A DNA stretch of 64,000 nucleotides, taken from NCBI RefSeq assembly GCF_014656195.1, contig NZ_BNBY01000022.1:24989-88988 (forward strand). The letters are read 5' to 3'. The position numbers and the translations under genes were made by a program. Positions 32,660 to 43,763 of this stretch are shown here, in pieces. Position 1 is the stretch's first letter, and each line of letters opens with the position of its first letter. The notes beneath the pieces are model-generated. The model did no database searches. It was given only the letters and a program-made list of their open reading frames with translations, and was not told the DNA's origin. The stretch is from Kitasatospora xanthocidica (lineage in GTDB: Bacteria > Actinomycetota > Actinomycetes > Streptomycetales > Streptomycetaceae).

Positions 32660-34789
32660 ATGACGAACGACTCCGAATCCCACGACTCCGAATCCCAGCG
32701 GGCGGTGGACCTCGGCGACGAGGCCGAGGAAGCCGTCGCCGTCCCGCGCTCGCGGATCCCCGAACTGCTGCACGCCGCGGTGGCGGCCGTCGGCGGCGTC
32801 GAGCGCCCCGGCCAGGTCCGGATGGCCGAGGCCGTCGCCGACGCCGTCGACCACGGCGAGCACCTGCTCGTCCAGGCCGGCACCGGCACCGGGAAGTCCC
32901 TGGCCTACCTGGTGCCCGCGCTCGCCCACGGGGACCGCGTGGTGGTCGCCACCGCCACCCTGGCCCTGCAGCGCCAGCTGGTGGAGCGCGACCTGCCGCG
33001 CACCGTGGACGCGCTGCACCCGGTGCTGCGCCGCCGCCCGCTGTTCGCGATGCTCAAGGGCCGCTCCAACTACCTGTGCCTGCACCGGGCCAACGAGGGC
33101 ACCCCGAGCGAGGAGGGCGAGGGCCTGTTCGACCCGGTGGACGCGCTCGGCGGGCCCACCGGCAAACTCGGGCAGGACGTGCTGCGGCTGCGCGACTGGG
33201 CCGACGAGACCGACACCGGCGACCGGGACGACATGAGCCCCGGCGTCTCCGACAAGGCCTGGGCCCAGCTCTCGGTCACCTCCAAGGAGTGCCTGGGCGC
33301 CACCCGCTGCGCTTACGGGCAGGAGTGCTTCGCCGAGAAGGCGCGGGAGCGCGCCAAGCTCGCGGACGTCGTGGTCACCAACCACGCGATGCTCGCCATC
33401 GACGCGATCGAGGGCGCGCCGGTGCTGCCCGAGCACGGGCTGCTGATCGTCGACGAGGCCCACGAGCTGGTCAACCGGGTCACCGGCGCGGCCACCGCCG
33501 AGCTCACCGTCGGCGCCGTCAACCGGGCCGTGAAGCGGGCCGCCCGGCTCGCCAACGAGAAGGCCGTGGACCTCCTCCAGGCCGCCGCCGAGAACTACCA
33601 CGGCCTGATGGAGACCGCCCAGCCCGGCCGGGTCGAGGAACTGCCCGAGTACCTGGCCTACGCGGTCACCGCGATCCGGGACGCCGCCCGCCAGGTGATC
33701 ACCTCGCTCGGGGAGACCAGGGACAAGGGGCTCAGCGACGAGGACGCCGTCCGCAAGCAGGCGATGGCCTCGGCCGAGACGCTGCACGAGACCGCCGAAC
33801 GGCTGCTGGAGGGCTCCGAGTACGACGTGGTCTGGATCGAGCGCAGCGACCGCTACGGACTGGGCACCGCCTCCCTGCGGGTCGCCCCGCTGAGCGTCTC
33901 CGGGCTGCTGCGCGAGGGCCTGTACAAGGAGCGCTCGGTCGTCCTCACCTCGGCCACGCTCAAGCTCGGCGGGGACTTCAACGGCGTCGCCGCCTCGGTC
34001 GGCCTGCCCTCCGAGACCAGGCTGCCGGACGCCCGCACGGAGGGGGACAACCCGGAGCCCGGCCCCGGCTTCGGCGAGGACGCCGTGCCGCACTGGCGCG
34101 GGATCGACGTCGGCTCGCCCTTCAAGTACCCCAAGCAGGGCATCCTGTACGTCGCCAAGCACCTGGCCGACCCCGGGCGAGACCCCGAACGGCCGGACAT
34201 GCTCGACGAGTTGGCCGAGCTGATCGACGCGGCCGGCGGCCGGACGCTGGGCCTGTTCTCCTCGATGCGCGGCGCCCAGACCGCCGCCGAGGCGATGCGC
34301 GAGCGGCTGGACCACCGGATCCTGCTCCAGGGGGAGGACACCCTGGGCGAGTTGATCCGGGAGTTCGCCTCGGACGCCACCACCTGCCTGTTCGGCACGC
34401 TCTCGCTCTGGCAGGGCGTGGACGTGCCCGGCTCGGCCTGCCAGCTGGTCGTGATGGACCGCATCCCGTTCCCCCGGCCGGACGACCCGCTGATGAGCGC
34501 CCGCCAGCGGGACGTCGAACAGCGCGGCGGGAACGGCTTCATGGCGGTCGCCGCGACGCACGCGGCGCTGCTGATGGCGCAGGGCGCGGGCCGGCTGGTG
34601 CGCGCGGCGGACGACCGCGGGGTGGTCGCGGTGCTCGACCCGCGGGTGGAGACCAAGCGGTACGGGAGCTTCTTCCGCTCCTCGATGCCCGAGTTCTGGT
34701 ACACCACGGACCGCAACCAGGTGCGCCGCTCGCTGGCGGCGATCGACGCCTCGGCGGCGCCGGTGCGGCCGGTGGCGAAGCGGGGCTGA
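32660..34789 (+). CDS. dinG: DinG/XPD-family ATP-dependent DNA helicase
   Basis: A 709-residue superfamily 2 iron-sulfur helicase. It has Walker A QAGTGTGKSLAYLVPALAH (about residues 72-90), a four-cysteine cluster domain (Cys in NYLCLHR, SKECLGATRC and GQECFAE), VVTNHAML, the DEAH box LLIVDEAHELVNRVTG and the C-terminal motifs LFSSMRGAQTAAEAMRERL and LWQGVDVPGSACQLVVMDRI. It should unwind 5'-tailed or forked structures. The ATG at 32660 has GGGAGG upstream. No LexA box is visible just before it, so SOS control is not supported here. It is convergent with lexA. Confidence 0.92.
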   Translation: MTNDSESHDSESQRAVDLGDEAEEAVAVPRSRIPELLHAAVAAVGGVERPGQVRMAEAVADAVDHGEHLLVQAGTGTGKSLAYLVPALAHGDRVVVATATLALQRQLVERDLPRTVDALHPVLRRRPLFAMLKGRSNYLCLHRANEGTPSEEGEGLFDPVDALGGPTGKLGQDVLRLRDWADETDTGDRDDMSPGVSDKAWAQLSVTSKECLGATRCAYGQECFAEKARERAKLADVVVTNHAMLAIDAIEGAPVLPEHGLLIVDEAHELVNRVTGAATAELTVGAVNRAVKRAARLANEKAVDLLQAAAENYHGLMETAQPGRVEELPEYLAYAVTAIRDAARQVITSLGETRDKGLSDEDAVRKQAMASAETLHETAERLLEGSEYDVVWIERSDRYGLGTASLRVAPLSVSGLLREGLYKERSVVLTSATLKLGGDFNGVAASVGLPSETRLPDARTEGDNPEPGPGFGEDAVPHWRGIDVGSPFKYPKQGILYVAKHLADPGRDPERPDMLDELAELIDAAGGRTLGLFSSMRGAQTAAEAMRERLDHRILLQGEDTLGELIREFASDATTCLFGTLSLWQGVDVPGSACQLVVMDRIPFPRPDDPLMSARQRDVEQRGGNGFMAVAATHAALLMAQGAGRLVRAADDRGVVAVLDPRVETKRYGSFFRSSMPEFWYTTDRNQVRRSLAAIDASAAPVRPVAKRG

Positions 34790-34830
34790 GGCGGCCGGCG
34801 CTGAGGCGGCCCGGGGAGACGGAACGCCGG

Positions 34831-34860
34831 AGGGGCTCGCCGCGTGAGCGGTGAGCCCCT
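34831..34860. terminator. Bidirectional hairpin between dinG and lexA
   Basis: AGGGGCTCGCCGC (34831-34843) pairs with GCGGTGAGCCCCT (34848-34860) with a 4-nt GTGA loop and one G-T wobble. Its position 41 bp after dinG and 98 bp before the lexA stop suits both convergent genes. Confidence 0.8.
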
Positions 34861-34958
34861 TCCCGGTGTCGTGGTGCGTGGGTGGTGCCTGGGGGTGGTC
34901 CTGGGCGGTCCCGCGGGGCCGCCGTGACCCCGCGGGGGCAGCGGACCGCGGGCGCTGT

Positions 34959-35840
34959 TCAGAGGCGGCGCAGGACCGCGACGACCTTGCCCAGGATGGT
35001 CGCGTTGTCGCCGTTGATCGGCTCGTACGCCGGGTTGTGCGGCATCAGCCAGATCCGGCCGTCCTCGCGCTTGAGCCGCTTGACGGTGGCCTCGCCGTCG
35101 ATCATCGCGGCCACGATGTCGCCGTTCTCGGCGACCGGCTGGCGGCGCACGGTGACCCAGTCGCCGTCGCAGATGGCCGCCTCGATCATCGAGTCGCCGC
35201 GCACGGTGAGCGCGAACAGCTCGCCCTCGCCGACCAGTTGGCGGGGCAGCGGGAAGACGTCCTCGACCGTCTGCTCGGCCAGGATCGGCCCGCCGGCGGC
35301 GATCCGGCCCACCAGCGGCACGTACGAGGTGGACGGGCGCCCGGCCGTCTCGGCGGTGTTGGGACGGGCCACCTCGACGCCGCGGACCTCGTAGGCGCGC
35401 GGACGGTGCGGGTCCCGGCGCAGGAAGCCCTTGCGCTCCAGGGCCATCAGCTGGTGCGCGACCGAGGAGGTGCTGGACAGGCCGACGGCCTGGCCGATCT
35501 CGCGCATGGACGGCGGGTAGCCCCGGCGCTGGACGGAGTCCCGGATGACCTCGATCACCCGGCGCTGGCGCTCGGTGAGCCCGGCCTCGTCGGTCCGGAT
35601 GCCGGGGGGGCGGCCGGGCATCGCCCGGGCGGGCGAGGGGTGGGAGTCATCCATGGTGGCGGAGTGTTCGATCGGCTGGTCGGGCACCCGGTTCGAGCCG
35701 GAAAGGGCCGTACCGGAGAGGCGGTGGTCTTCGCTGCGGTCCATGCTGATGTCCACGCTCTGCTGATTCGTGGTGCGCTGCCCCACCTTGAACTGGGAGT
35801 GTTCCTGCACCGGGATGGTGTTGCTTTCGATCGTGTTCAC
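34959..35840 (-). CDS. lexA: LexA repressor
   Basis: LexA represses SOS genes and cleaves itself when stimulated by RecA filaments. In the 293-residue protein, the winged-helix domain starts at [17 protein letters not shown] and includes [16 protein letters not shown]; the Ala-Gly cleavage site is in [12 protein letters not shown]; catalytic Ser is in GDSMIEAAI and Lys in [10 protein letters not shown]. About 80 extra N-terminal residues precede the DNA-binding domain, longer than in most LexA proteins. The GTG at 35840 is chosen for its GAGGGG site; a start closer to the domain is possible. Two LexA boxes lie upstream, so autoregulation is likely. Confidence 0.93.
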   Translation of the reverse strand: MNTIESNTIPVQEHSQFKVGQRTTNQQSVDISMDRSEDHRLSGTALSGSNRVPDQPIEHSATMDDSHPSPARAMPGRPPGIRTDEAGLTERQRRVIEVIRDSVQRRGYPPSMREIGQAVGLSSTSSVAHQLMALERKGFLRRDPHRPRAYEVRGVEVARPNTAETAGRPSTSYVPLVGRIAAGGPILAEQTVEDVFPLPRQLVGEGELFALTVRGDSMIEAAICDGDWVTVRRQPVAENGDIVAAMIDGEATVKRLKREDGRIWLMPHNPAYEPINGDNATILGKVVAVLRRL

Positions 35841-35907
35841 GGCGGCCCCTCTCGACGGCTGTCCTCTCCCTTTTCCAGCCCAACGCACCTCCTATCGAAA
35901 GGTTGCG

Positions 35908-35923
35908 CCAAACACACGTTCGA
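35908..35923 (-). promoter_or_regulatory. LexA-type box proximal to lexA
   Basis: On the minus strand the sequence reads TCGAACGTGTGTTTGG: a perfect left half TCGAAC and a weaker right half. It is 68 bp upstream of the lexA start and probably mediates autorepression. Confidence 0.7.
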
Positions 35924-35970
35924 GTGAATTATTCGGGACTTGGCTGACTCGATCAAGGCTTTGTTGTACA

Positions 35971-35986
35971 TCGAGTAAATGTTCGA
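35971..35986. promoter_or_regulatory. LexA-type box distal to lexA
   Basis: TCGAGTAAATGTTCGA matches TCGAAC-N4-GTTCGA at all but two positions, with a perfect right half. It is 131 bp from lexA and about 200 bp from nrdR, so it could act on either of the divergent genes. Confidence 0.75.
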
Positions 35987-36050
35987 CCAGAACCCGACCC
36001 GGGCAGTCTAATCGGCGCCGACACGCCAGGGGTGTCACCTCCCCCGGAGA

Positions 36051-36095
36051 CCTAGATGTAGTGGCTACAGTCCTCTCCGTGCCCAGTACTAGTGG
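36051..36095. promoter_or_regulatory. Tandem NrdR boxes upstream of nrdRJ
   Basis: CCTAGATGTAGTGG (36051-36064) and CCCAGTACTAGTGG (36082-36095) share ten of fourteen positions and are spaced exactly 31 bp apart, about three helical turns. This is the known arrangement of paired NrdR boxes at ribonucleotide reductase promoters. NrdR with bound dATP/ATP would repress nrdR and nrdJ when deoxynucleotides are ample. Confidence 0.78.
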
Positions 36096-36182
36096 TTGCC
36101 GCGCATGATCAGCTTGCCGAGGCCGGGGGCACATCGCATAGACTCAAGAGGTCCGCACGATCTGCCAGGGAGGGATCCCCAG

Positions 36183-36683
36183 GTGCACTGCCCCTTCTGC
36201 CGGCACTCCGACAGCCGCGTTGTCGACAGCCGGACCACCGAGGACGGCAGCTGTATCCGCCGCCGCCGGCAGTGCCCGGACTGCGGCCGCCGCTTCACCA
36301 CCGTGGAAACGGCCGCGCTGATGGTCATCAAGCGCAGCGGCGTCACCGAGCCGTTCTCCCGGCAGAAGGTCATCACCGGCGTCCGCAAGGCCTGCCAGGG
36401 CCGACCGGTCACCGAGGACGCGCTCGCCCAGCTCGGCCAGCGGGTCGAGGAGTGCGTGCGGGCCAGCGGCAGCGCCGAGCTGACCACCCACGACGTGGGC
36501 CTGGCCATACTGGGCCCGCTCAAGGAACTCGACGTGGTCGCCTACCTGCGCTTCGCCAGCGTGTACCAGGCCTACGACGGACTGGAAGACTTCGAGGTCG
36601 CCATCGCGGAACTCCGCGCCGAGCGGCCCCTCACCCCGGAGACGGACGACGCCTGCGTCTCCGTCCCCGCCGCCGCGCCCTAG
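36183..36683 (+). CDS. nrdR: Transcriptional repressor NrdR
   Basis: NrdR senses nucleotides through an ATP-cone and represses ribonucleotide reductase genes. The 166-residue protein starts at the zinc ribbon (VHCPFCRH... QCPDCGRRF, four cysteines), followed by the [19 protein letters not shown] start of the ATP-cone and [19 protein letters not shown]. The GTG at 36183 has AGGGAGGG about 8 nt upstream and places the first CxxC at residue 3, as in other NrdR proteins. Downstream, 211 bp separate it from nrdJ; that gap holds only a weak hairpin (GGCAGG 36797-36802 with CCTGCC 36810-36815). Confidence 0.96.
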   Translation: MHCPFCRHSDSRVVDSRTTEDGSCIRRRRQCPDCGRRFTTVETAALMVIKRSGVTEPFSRQKVITGVRKACQGRPVTEDALAQLGQRVEECVRASGSAELTTHDVGLAILGPLKELDVVAYLRFASVYQAYDGLEDFEVAIAELRAERPLTPETDDACVSVPAAAP

Positions 36684-36894
36684 GAGGCGCCGGCGCACCG
36701 GCCCCCGCCGCGGGGTCCAGCCGCACCACAACGGCCCCACGGGGCCCCCGCGTGCCCGGAAACGGCGCGCAGAACACTACAAACCGTGCGAAAACAGGCA
36801 GGGTCTCCGCCTGCCCGCACACCGGAAGAACGAACCAGCGGTGCCCGGACTTTTCAGGGCACTACGGGCGTTTGCCCAGGAGGAGGAGCGAGAA

Positions 36895-39774
<2,880 letters not shown>

Positions 39775-39815
39775 TCGCGTTCGACCCCGGTTTCACCCGC
39801 TGAGGTGAATCCCTG

Positions 39816-39850
39816 AGGCGGGGCGAGGACTTCACGTCCTCGCCCCGCCT
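39816..39850 (+). terminator. Terminator after nrdJ
   Basis: AGGCGGGGCGAGGAC (39816-39830) pairs perfectly with GTCCTCGCCCCGCCT (39836-39850) around a 5-nt loop and is followed by TTT, giving the form of a canonical intrinsic terminator. Confidence 0.92.
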
Positions 39851-39954
39851 TTTCGCGTTCTCCTCCGTTCTTCCGGGCCGTCGATGTCGTCGATGTCACG
39901 GATCGGGGCCGTGGTCGGTCTGTAGGGGGAAGGGCAGTCGACGGGAGGAGTGGT

Positions 39955-40725
39955 GTGGTGAACGGGACGGTGCTGGTGACCGGGGCGACGGGGACGTTGG
40001 GGCGGGAGGTGGTGCGGCTGCTGGTGGCGCGCGGGGTGGCGGTGCGGGGGTTGAGCCGGCGGGTGCGGGGCGGGGGTGACGGGGTCGAGTGGGTGGTCGG
40101 GGACCTGGTGACCGGGGCGGGGATCGCGGAGGCGATGGCCGGGGTCGAGGTGGTGGTGGACTGCGCGACCACGCAGAAGAAGGCGGACGTGGCCGGGGTG
40201 CGGACGCTGGTGGCGCGGGCGCGGGAGGCGGGGGTCCGGCACCTGGTGTACGTGTCGATCGTGGGGATCGACCGGGTGCCGATCGCGTACTACGGGGCGA
40301 AGCTGGCCTGTGAGTCGGTGGTGCGGGAGTCGGGGCTGGGGTGGTCGGTGCTGCGGGCCACGCAGTTCCACGACCTGTTGCTGAGGTTCTTCGACGCCGG
40401 GGTGCGGCTGCCGGTGTTCCCGGTGCTCGGCGGGGTGCGGTTCCAGCCGGTGGACGTCCGGGAGGTGGCGGAGGCGGTGGCCGGGCTGGTGGGGGAGGAG
40501 CCCGTCGGGTTCGCGCCGGAGGTGGGCGGGCCGCAGGTGCGGTCGTACCGGGAGCTGGCCCGGGCGTACCTGCGGGCGGCGGGCAAGCGGCGGGTGCTGC
40601 TGCCGTTGTGGATTCCGGGGGCGGGGGGCCGGGGGCTGCGCGGGGGCGGGCTGTTGGCGCCGGGGCGAGCGGTGGGCCGGGGGACCTTCGAGGAGGCGCT
40701 GGAGCGGAGGTTCGGGCAGCGCTGA
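39955..40725 (+). CDS. NmrA-type NAD(P)-binding protein (atypical SDR)
   Basis: A 256-residue Rossmann-fold protein of the NmrA/atypical short-chain reductase group. The dinucleotide motif is VLVTGATGTLGREVVRLL (about residues 6-23); HLVYVSIVGIDRVPIAYYGAKL carries the mid-domain Tyr and Lys. NmrA-like members often act as redox sensors, others as epimerases or quinone reductases. Starts GTG 39955 and GTG 39958 are equally usable with GGGAGGAG upstream. Codons are unusually rich in GGG and GTG compared with neighbours, giving an almost C-poor coding strand. No operon partner is evident. Confidence 0.82.
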   Translation: MVNGTVLVTGATGTLGREVVRLLVARGVAVRGLSRRVRGGGDGVEWVVGDLVTGAGIAEAMAGVEVVVDCATTQKKADVAGVRTLVARAREAGVRHLVYVSIVGIDRVPIAYYGAKLACESVVRESGLGWSVLRATQFHDLLLRFFDAGVRLPVFPVLGGVRFQPVDVREVAEAVAGLVGEEPVGFAPEVGGPQVRSYRELARAYLRAAGKRRVLLPLWIPGAGGRGLRGGGLLAPGRAVGRGTFEEALERRFGQR

Positions 40726-40736
40726 CGCCGGGGTTT

Positions 40737-40783
40737 TGTCAACCGGGGTTGACATCGTCGTGGCTGTCAACCAAAGTTGACAG
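40737..40783. promoter_or_regulatory. Double palindromic operator of the HTH/ClpN gene pair
   Basis: TGTCAACCGGGGTTGACA (40737-40754) is an 18-bp perfect palindrome. CTGTCAAC-CAAA-GTTGACAG (40764-40783) has perfect 8-bp arms. Both share TGTCAAC/GTTGACA, and their centres are 28 bp apart. The second ends one base before the HTH start codon, so a bound dimer would cover the promoter and start. The shared TTGACA word also looks like a -35 hexamer. Confidence 0.8.
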
Positions 40784-40784
40784 C

Positions 40785-41021
40785 ATGAGCGAGAGCGGAG
40801 AACTCGCGGCCGCGGCGAGCAGTCGTGACCCTGCGGTGGGGCTCCGGTCGGTCCGCGCCCTGCGTGACCTGGCGGACCGGCTGGAGGCCCTGCAGGTGGG
40901 CAACGCCCGGTCGCAGGGCTGGTCCTGGCAGGACATCGCGGTCTGCCTCGGGGTGACCAGGCAAGCGGTGCACAAGAAGTACGCGAAGCGCGGCGCCGGT
41001 GGCGACCAGGACGGAGGTTGA
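40785..41021 (+). CDS. Small helix-turn-helix protein
   Basis: A 78-residue protein with a short N-terminal helix pair (LRSVRALRDLADRLEALQVG) and a helix-turn-helix GWSWQDIAVCLGVTRQAVHKKYAKR that resembles sigma region 4 or resolvase-type HTH units. It has no effector domain. The ATG at 40785 follows the second palindrome by one base, making an autoregulatory repressor plausible. The Clp N-domain gene starts 3 bp after the stop. This pair recurs, to my memory, in many streptomycetes, but I know of no assigned function. Confidence 0.8.
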   Translation: MSESGELAAAASSRDPAVGLRSVRALRDLADRLEALQVGNARSQGWSWQDIAVCLGVTRQAVHKKYAKRGAGGDQDGG

Positions 41022-41024
41022 GCG

Positions 41025-41597
41025 ATGTTCGAGCGTTTCACCGAACGGGCCCGGCGGGTGGTGACCGGTGCGCAGCAGGAGGCGCGGGAACTGCGGCACG
41101 GCTACATCGGGACGGAGCACCTGCTGCTGGCGATCCTCGGCGTGCCGGAGGACCCGGCGGCCGCCGTCCTGGTCGAGGCGGGCCTGGACCACGAGACCGC
41201 GCGGCGGGCGGTGCGCCGACTGGTCGGGCCGGGGGACGACGCCGCCGCCCTGGCGGCGATCGGGGTCGACCTGGACGCGGTGCGGGAAGCGGTCGAGTCG
41301 GCGTTCGGGGAGGGGGCCCTGGACGTCCGGCCCGAGGAGGAGCCGAAGCGGCGGGGCTGGTTCCGCTCCGGCGGTTCCTCCGTCGGGCGCAGCCCGTTCA
41401 CGGCCCGGGCGAAGAAGGCCCTGGAGCTGTCGCTGCGGGAGTCGCTGCGGCTGAAGTCGGGGGAGATCGGCGTGGGGCACCTGCTGCTGGGTGTGCTCCG
41501 GGAGGGGGAGGGGGAGGGGCCGGCGGTGCGGGTGCTCCTCGATCACGGGCTGGACCCGGGGGCCGTCCGGCGGGCGGTCGAGCGGACGCTGGGCTGA
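41025..41597 (+). CDS. Stand-alone Clp N-terminal (ClpC-type) domain protein
   Basis: A 190-residue protein composed of two Clp_N repeats without any AAA+ ATPase domain. The first starts MFERFTERARRVVTGAQQEA with RHGYIGTEHLLLAIL, and the second has FTARAKKALELSLRESLRLK followed by EIGVGHLLLGVLREGEG. In ClpC this domain binds adaptors and phospho-arginine-marked substrates. Here it is separated by an insert (residues about 95-120) rich in Glu and Arg. It could act as a decoy, adaptor or ligand sensor. It has a GGAGG ribosome site overlapping the HTH gene end and is in an operon with it. Confidence 0.88.
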   Translation: MFERFTERARRVVTGAQQEARELRHGYIGTEHLLLAILGVPEDPAAAVLVEAGLDHETARRAVRRLVGPGDDAAALAAIGVDLDAVREAVESAFGEGALDVRPEEEPKRRGWFRSGGSSVGRSPFTARAKKALELSLRESLRLKSGEIGVGHLLLGVLREGEGEGPAVRVLLDHGLDPGAVRRAVERTLG

Positions 41598-41712
41598 ACC
41601 GTTCGGGCGTGAACGTTCGGGCACGAGGATTCGGCCGTGAACCGATGGCACGACGGTTCGGCTGTGAACCGTCGGGTGTGGCCCATCGGCTGTGAACGTG
41701 CGGGTGTGAATC
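41598..41712. repeat. Degenerate 13-15-bp tandem repeats upstream of the conservon
   Basis: About eight imperfect units of the form CGTTCGGGCGTGAA follow each other (CGTTCGGGCACGAG, GATTCGGCCGTGAA, CGGTTCGGCTGTGAA, CGTGCGGGTGTGAA). They fill the first part of the 381-bp gap between the ClpN gene and cvnA. The remainder holds a likely promoter and the stem TGATCGG (41818-41824) / CCGATCA (41838-41844). Confidence 0.65.
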
Positions 41713-41793
41713 CGGCCACTCGGCGGTGCGGCGGTTGCGTCGTCAATCGGTGTACGGGACGTGGATGAAGGAGACTGCCCGTCAACTGGCCAC

Positions 41794-41821
41794 TTGAGGC
41801 CAATGTCTGAATCGATATGAT
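41794..41821 (+). promoter_or_regulatory. Putative conservon promoter
   Basis: TTGAGG (41794-41799) and TATGAT (41816-41821) are spaced by 16 bp, close to the vegetative sigma consensus. The first conservon gene starts 158 bp downstream, which implies a long untranslated leader. Confidence 0.5.
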
Positions 41822-41978
41822 CGGCCGAAAGCGTGAACCGATCAGCCGCCCGGAGACGTTTCGTCGCGTCCCCGGGCGGTCTGGCATGCGCCCGACCAGC
41901 TGTCGGCGGTCGCGAGAGTCGCCGACCCGCCGCCGTGCCGCCGCCCGCCGCCCGCCGACGTTGCCGAGGACCGCACCG

Positions 41979-43763
41979 ATGAGAGAAGCCACCAGCCCCG
42001 ACGGCCGGCCGAGCCGACGGCCCGCGCCGCGCACCGTCGCCCTGACGGCGGCCGCCGTCCTGCTGGCACTGGCCGCCGCACCGGTCGGTGTCAGCCGGGC
42101 CCTGGACGCGAACCAGCCGCTCACCGCCCTCGCCGTGGGCGCCGTCGCCGTCCTCTGGCTGATCGCCGTCGGTCTGGCGGCGATCGGCGCCGAGCGCTCC
42201 CGCCGGCTCGCCGAGGAGGTGGCGGAGAAGCACGAGGAGGCGATGACGGCGCTCGTCGTCGCGGGCTCCGCCCGGCAGTCCGAGGCGGCGGCCAGGGGAC
42301 GGGCCGGCGCGGCCGAGGCCGAGCGGGACGCCGCCCGCGCCGAGCTGGCCCGGGCCGAGGCGGACGTCGCCACGGTGCGGGCCGAGCTGGCCGGGGTGCG
42401 GGCCGAGCTGGACGCCGAGCGGGCCGGCCTGGAGGCGGAGCGGGCGCGGGCCGAGGCGGAGCGCGCCGAGCTGGACCTGATCGCCGAGGGGGTCCTGCCC
42501 GAGGTGGTGGAGAGGCTGCGCGCGGGCGCGGCCGTGGACAGCGCGCTGGCCGCCCACCGCAAGCACCCCCAGTACGCGCTGCTGCGGGCCGTCGGCGAGG
42601 AGATCGGCCGCGGCGAGCGGCTGCGGGCCGCCGCGCTCGCGGTGTGCGCGACGGCCGCCGGGCGGGTCCAGGCGCTGGCCACGAGCATGCACGCGGAGCT
42701 GCGCGAGATGCAGCACCGGCACGACGAGGAGGTCCTCGGCGACCTGCTGAGCCTGGACCACTCGACCGCCCAGGCGGGCCGGATGGCGGACAGCATCGCG
42801 GTGCTCACCGGTGCCCGCTCGGGCCGCCGTTGGGCGAAGCCGATCGCGGTGGAGTCGGTGCTGCGCGGTGCGCTCGGCCGGATCGGCGCCTACCAGCGGG
42901 TGCGGCTGCACAACGCCAGCTCCGCCGCGGTCGCCGGGTACGCCGCCGAGGGCGTCATGCACGCGCTGGCCGAGCTGCTGGACAACGCCACCAACTTCTC
43001 GGCCCCGCCGGCCGAGGTGCACGTCTACGTCGAGGAGGTGCCCGCCGGGCTGGCGGTCACCGTCGAGGACAGCGGCCTCGGCCTGGGCGACAGCTGGCTC
43101 CGCCGGGCCGAACGGGCGGTCTCCGCCGAGCCGCTGGACCTGACCACGCTCTCCGCCGGTACCCGGCTGGGCCTCGCGGTGGTCGGCATGCTGGCGCGCA
43201 AGCACGGGCTGCAGATCTCCTTCCGGCCGTCGGCGCGCGGCGGTACCGGGGTGGTGATGCTGATCCCGCAGCAGCTGATCACGCACCAGGCTCCGGCGCC
43301 CGCCCCGGTGTCCGTTCCCGTGTCCGGCCCGGCGTCCGCCCGGACGAAGGCGCCGGTCGTGGAGTCCGCGCGCCCCGTGCTCACCCCCGCCCGCCCGGCT
43401 CCCGCGCCCCTGCCGCCGGCGCCCGCCGCACCGACCGCGCTCACCGCCCCGGCCGCGCTCGCCGCCCCGCCCGTACCCGCCCCCCTCGCCGCGGCCCCCC
43501 GGCCGCCCGCGCCCGCCCGGATGACCGACAGCGGCCTGCCGCAGCGCCGGCGCGGGCAGACGCTGGCCACCACCCCGGCGGCCGACCGGACCGCGAAGCC
43601 CGTACGGGCCGACGCGGCGACCGCCGCCGCCCGGTTCGGCGCGTTCCGGCGGGCAGCCGCCCGTCCGGTGGAGGGCGAGCAGCGCTCCACCGGGATCCCG
43701 ACGCCGACCACGGACCCCGACACCACGCCCGACGCTTCCCCCGTCACCGAGAAGGACACCTGA
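41979..43763 (+). CDS. cvnA: Conservon sensor kinase-like membrane protein CvnA
   Basis: A 594-residue histidine-kinase-like protein that heads a conservon, the streptomycete counterpart of a receptor-G-protein module. Two helices (TVALTAAAVLLALAAAPVGV and LTALAVGAVAVLWLIAVGLAA, about residues 19-70) are followed by a long Ala/Glu/Arg coiled coil (75-170) made of repeated RAELAxxRAEL heptads. The LLSLDHSTAQAGRM segment holds the putative phospho-His (about 260), and the ATPase N-box is ELLDNATNFSAPP with DSGLGL. The C-terminal 150 residues are a Pro/Ala-rich tail. ATG 41979 has GAGGA upstream. Its stop overlaps the next start. Confidence 0.9.
   Translation: MREATSPDGRPSRRPAPRTVALTAAAVLLALAAAPVGVSRALDANQPLTALAVGAVAVLWLIAVGLAAIGAERSRRLAEEVAEKHEEAMTALVVAGSARQSEAAARGRAGAAEAERDAARAELARAEADVATVRAELAGVRAELDAERAGLEAERARAEAERAELDLIAEGVLPEVVERLRAGAAVDSALAAHRKHPQYALLRAVGEEIGRGERLRAAALAVCATAAGRVQALATSMHAELREMQHRHDEEVLGDLLSLDHSTAQAGRMADSIAVLTGARSGRRWAKPIAVESVLRGALGRIGAYQRVRLHNASSAAVAGYAAEGVMHALAELLDNATNFSAPPAEVHVYVEEVPAGLAVTVEDSGLGLGDSWLRRAERAVSAEPLDLTTLSAGTRLGLAVVGMLARKHGLQISFRPSARGGTGVVMLIPQQLITHQAPAPAPVSVPVSGPASARTKAPVVESARPVLTPARPAPAPLPPAPAAPTALTAPAALAAPPVPAPLAAAPRPPAPARMTDSGLPQRRRGQTLATTPAADRTAKPVRADAATAAARFGAFRRAAARPVEGEQRSTGIPTPTTDPDTTPDASPVTEKDT

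Noticed and set aside
32600-32660. SOS box for the dinG-like gene
   Set aside because: No TCGAAC/GTTCGA half-site pair is present between the siderophore operon and the helicase start.
30707-34561. A very long open frame on the minus strand opposite the siderophore and helicase genes
   Set aside because: It mirrors the GC-biased third positions of two real plus-strand genes, has low-complexity composition, no family motif and no ribosome site. Similar antisense frames under nrdJ (36862-39636), rshA and hflX were dismissed for the same reason.
36684-36894. Cobalamin riboswitch in front of the B12-dependent reductase gene
   Set aside because: No B12-box sequence or characteristic multi-stem layout was found in the 211-bp gap or upstream of nrdR; only a weak 6-bp hairpin is present.
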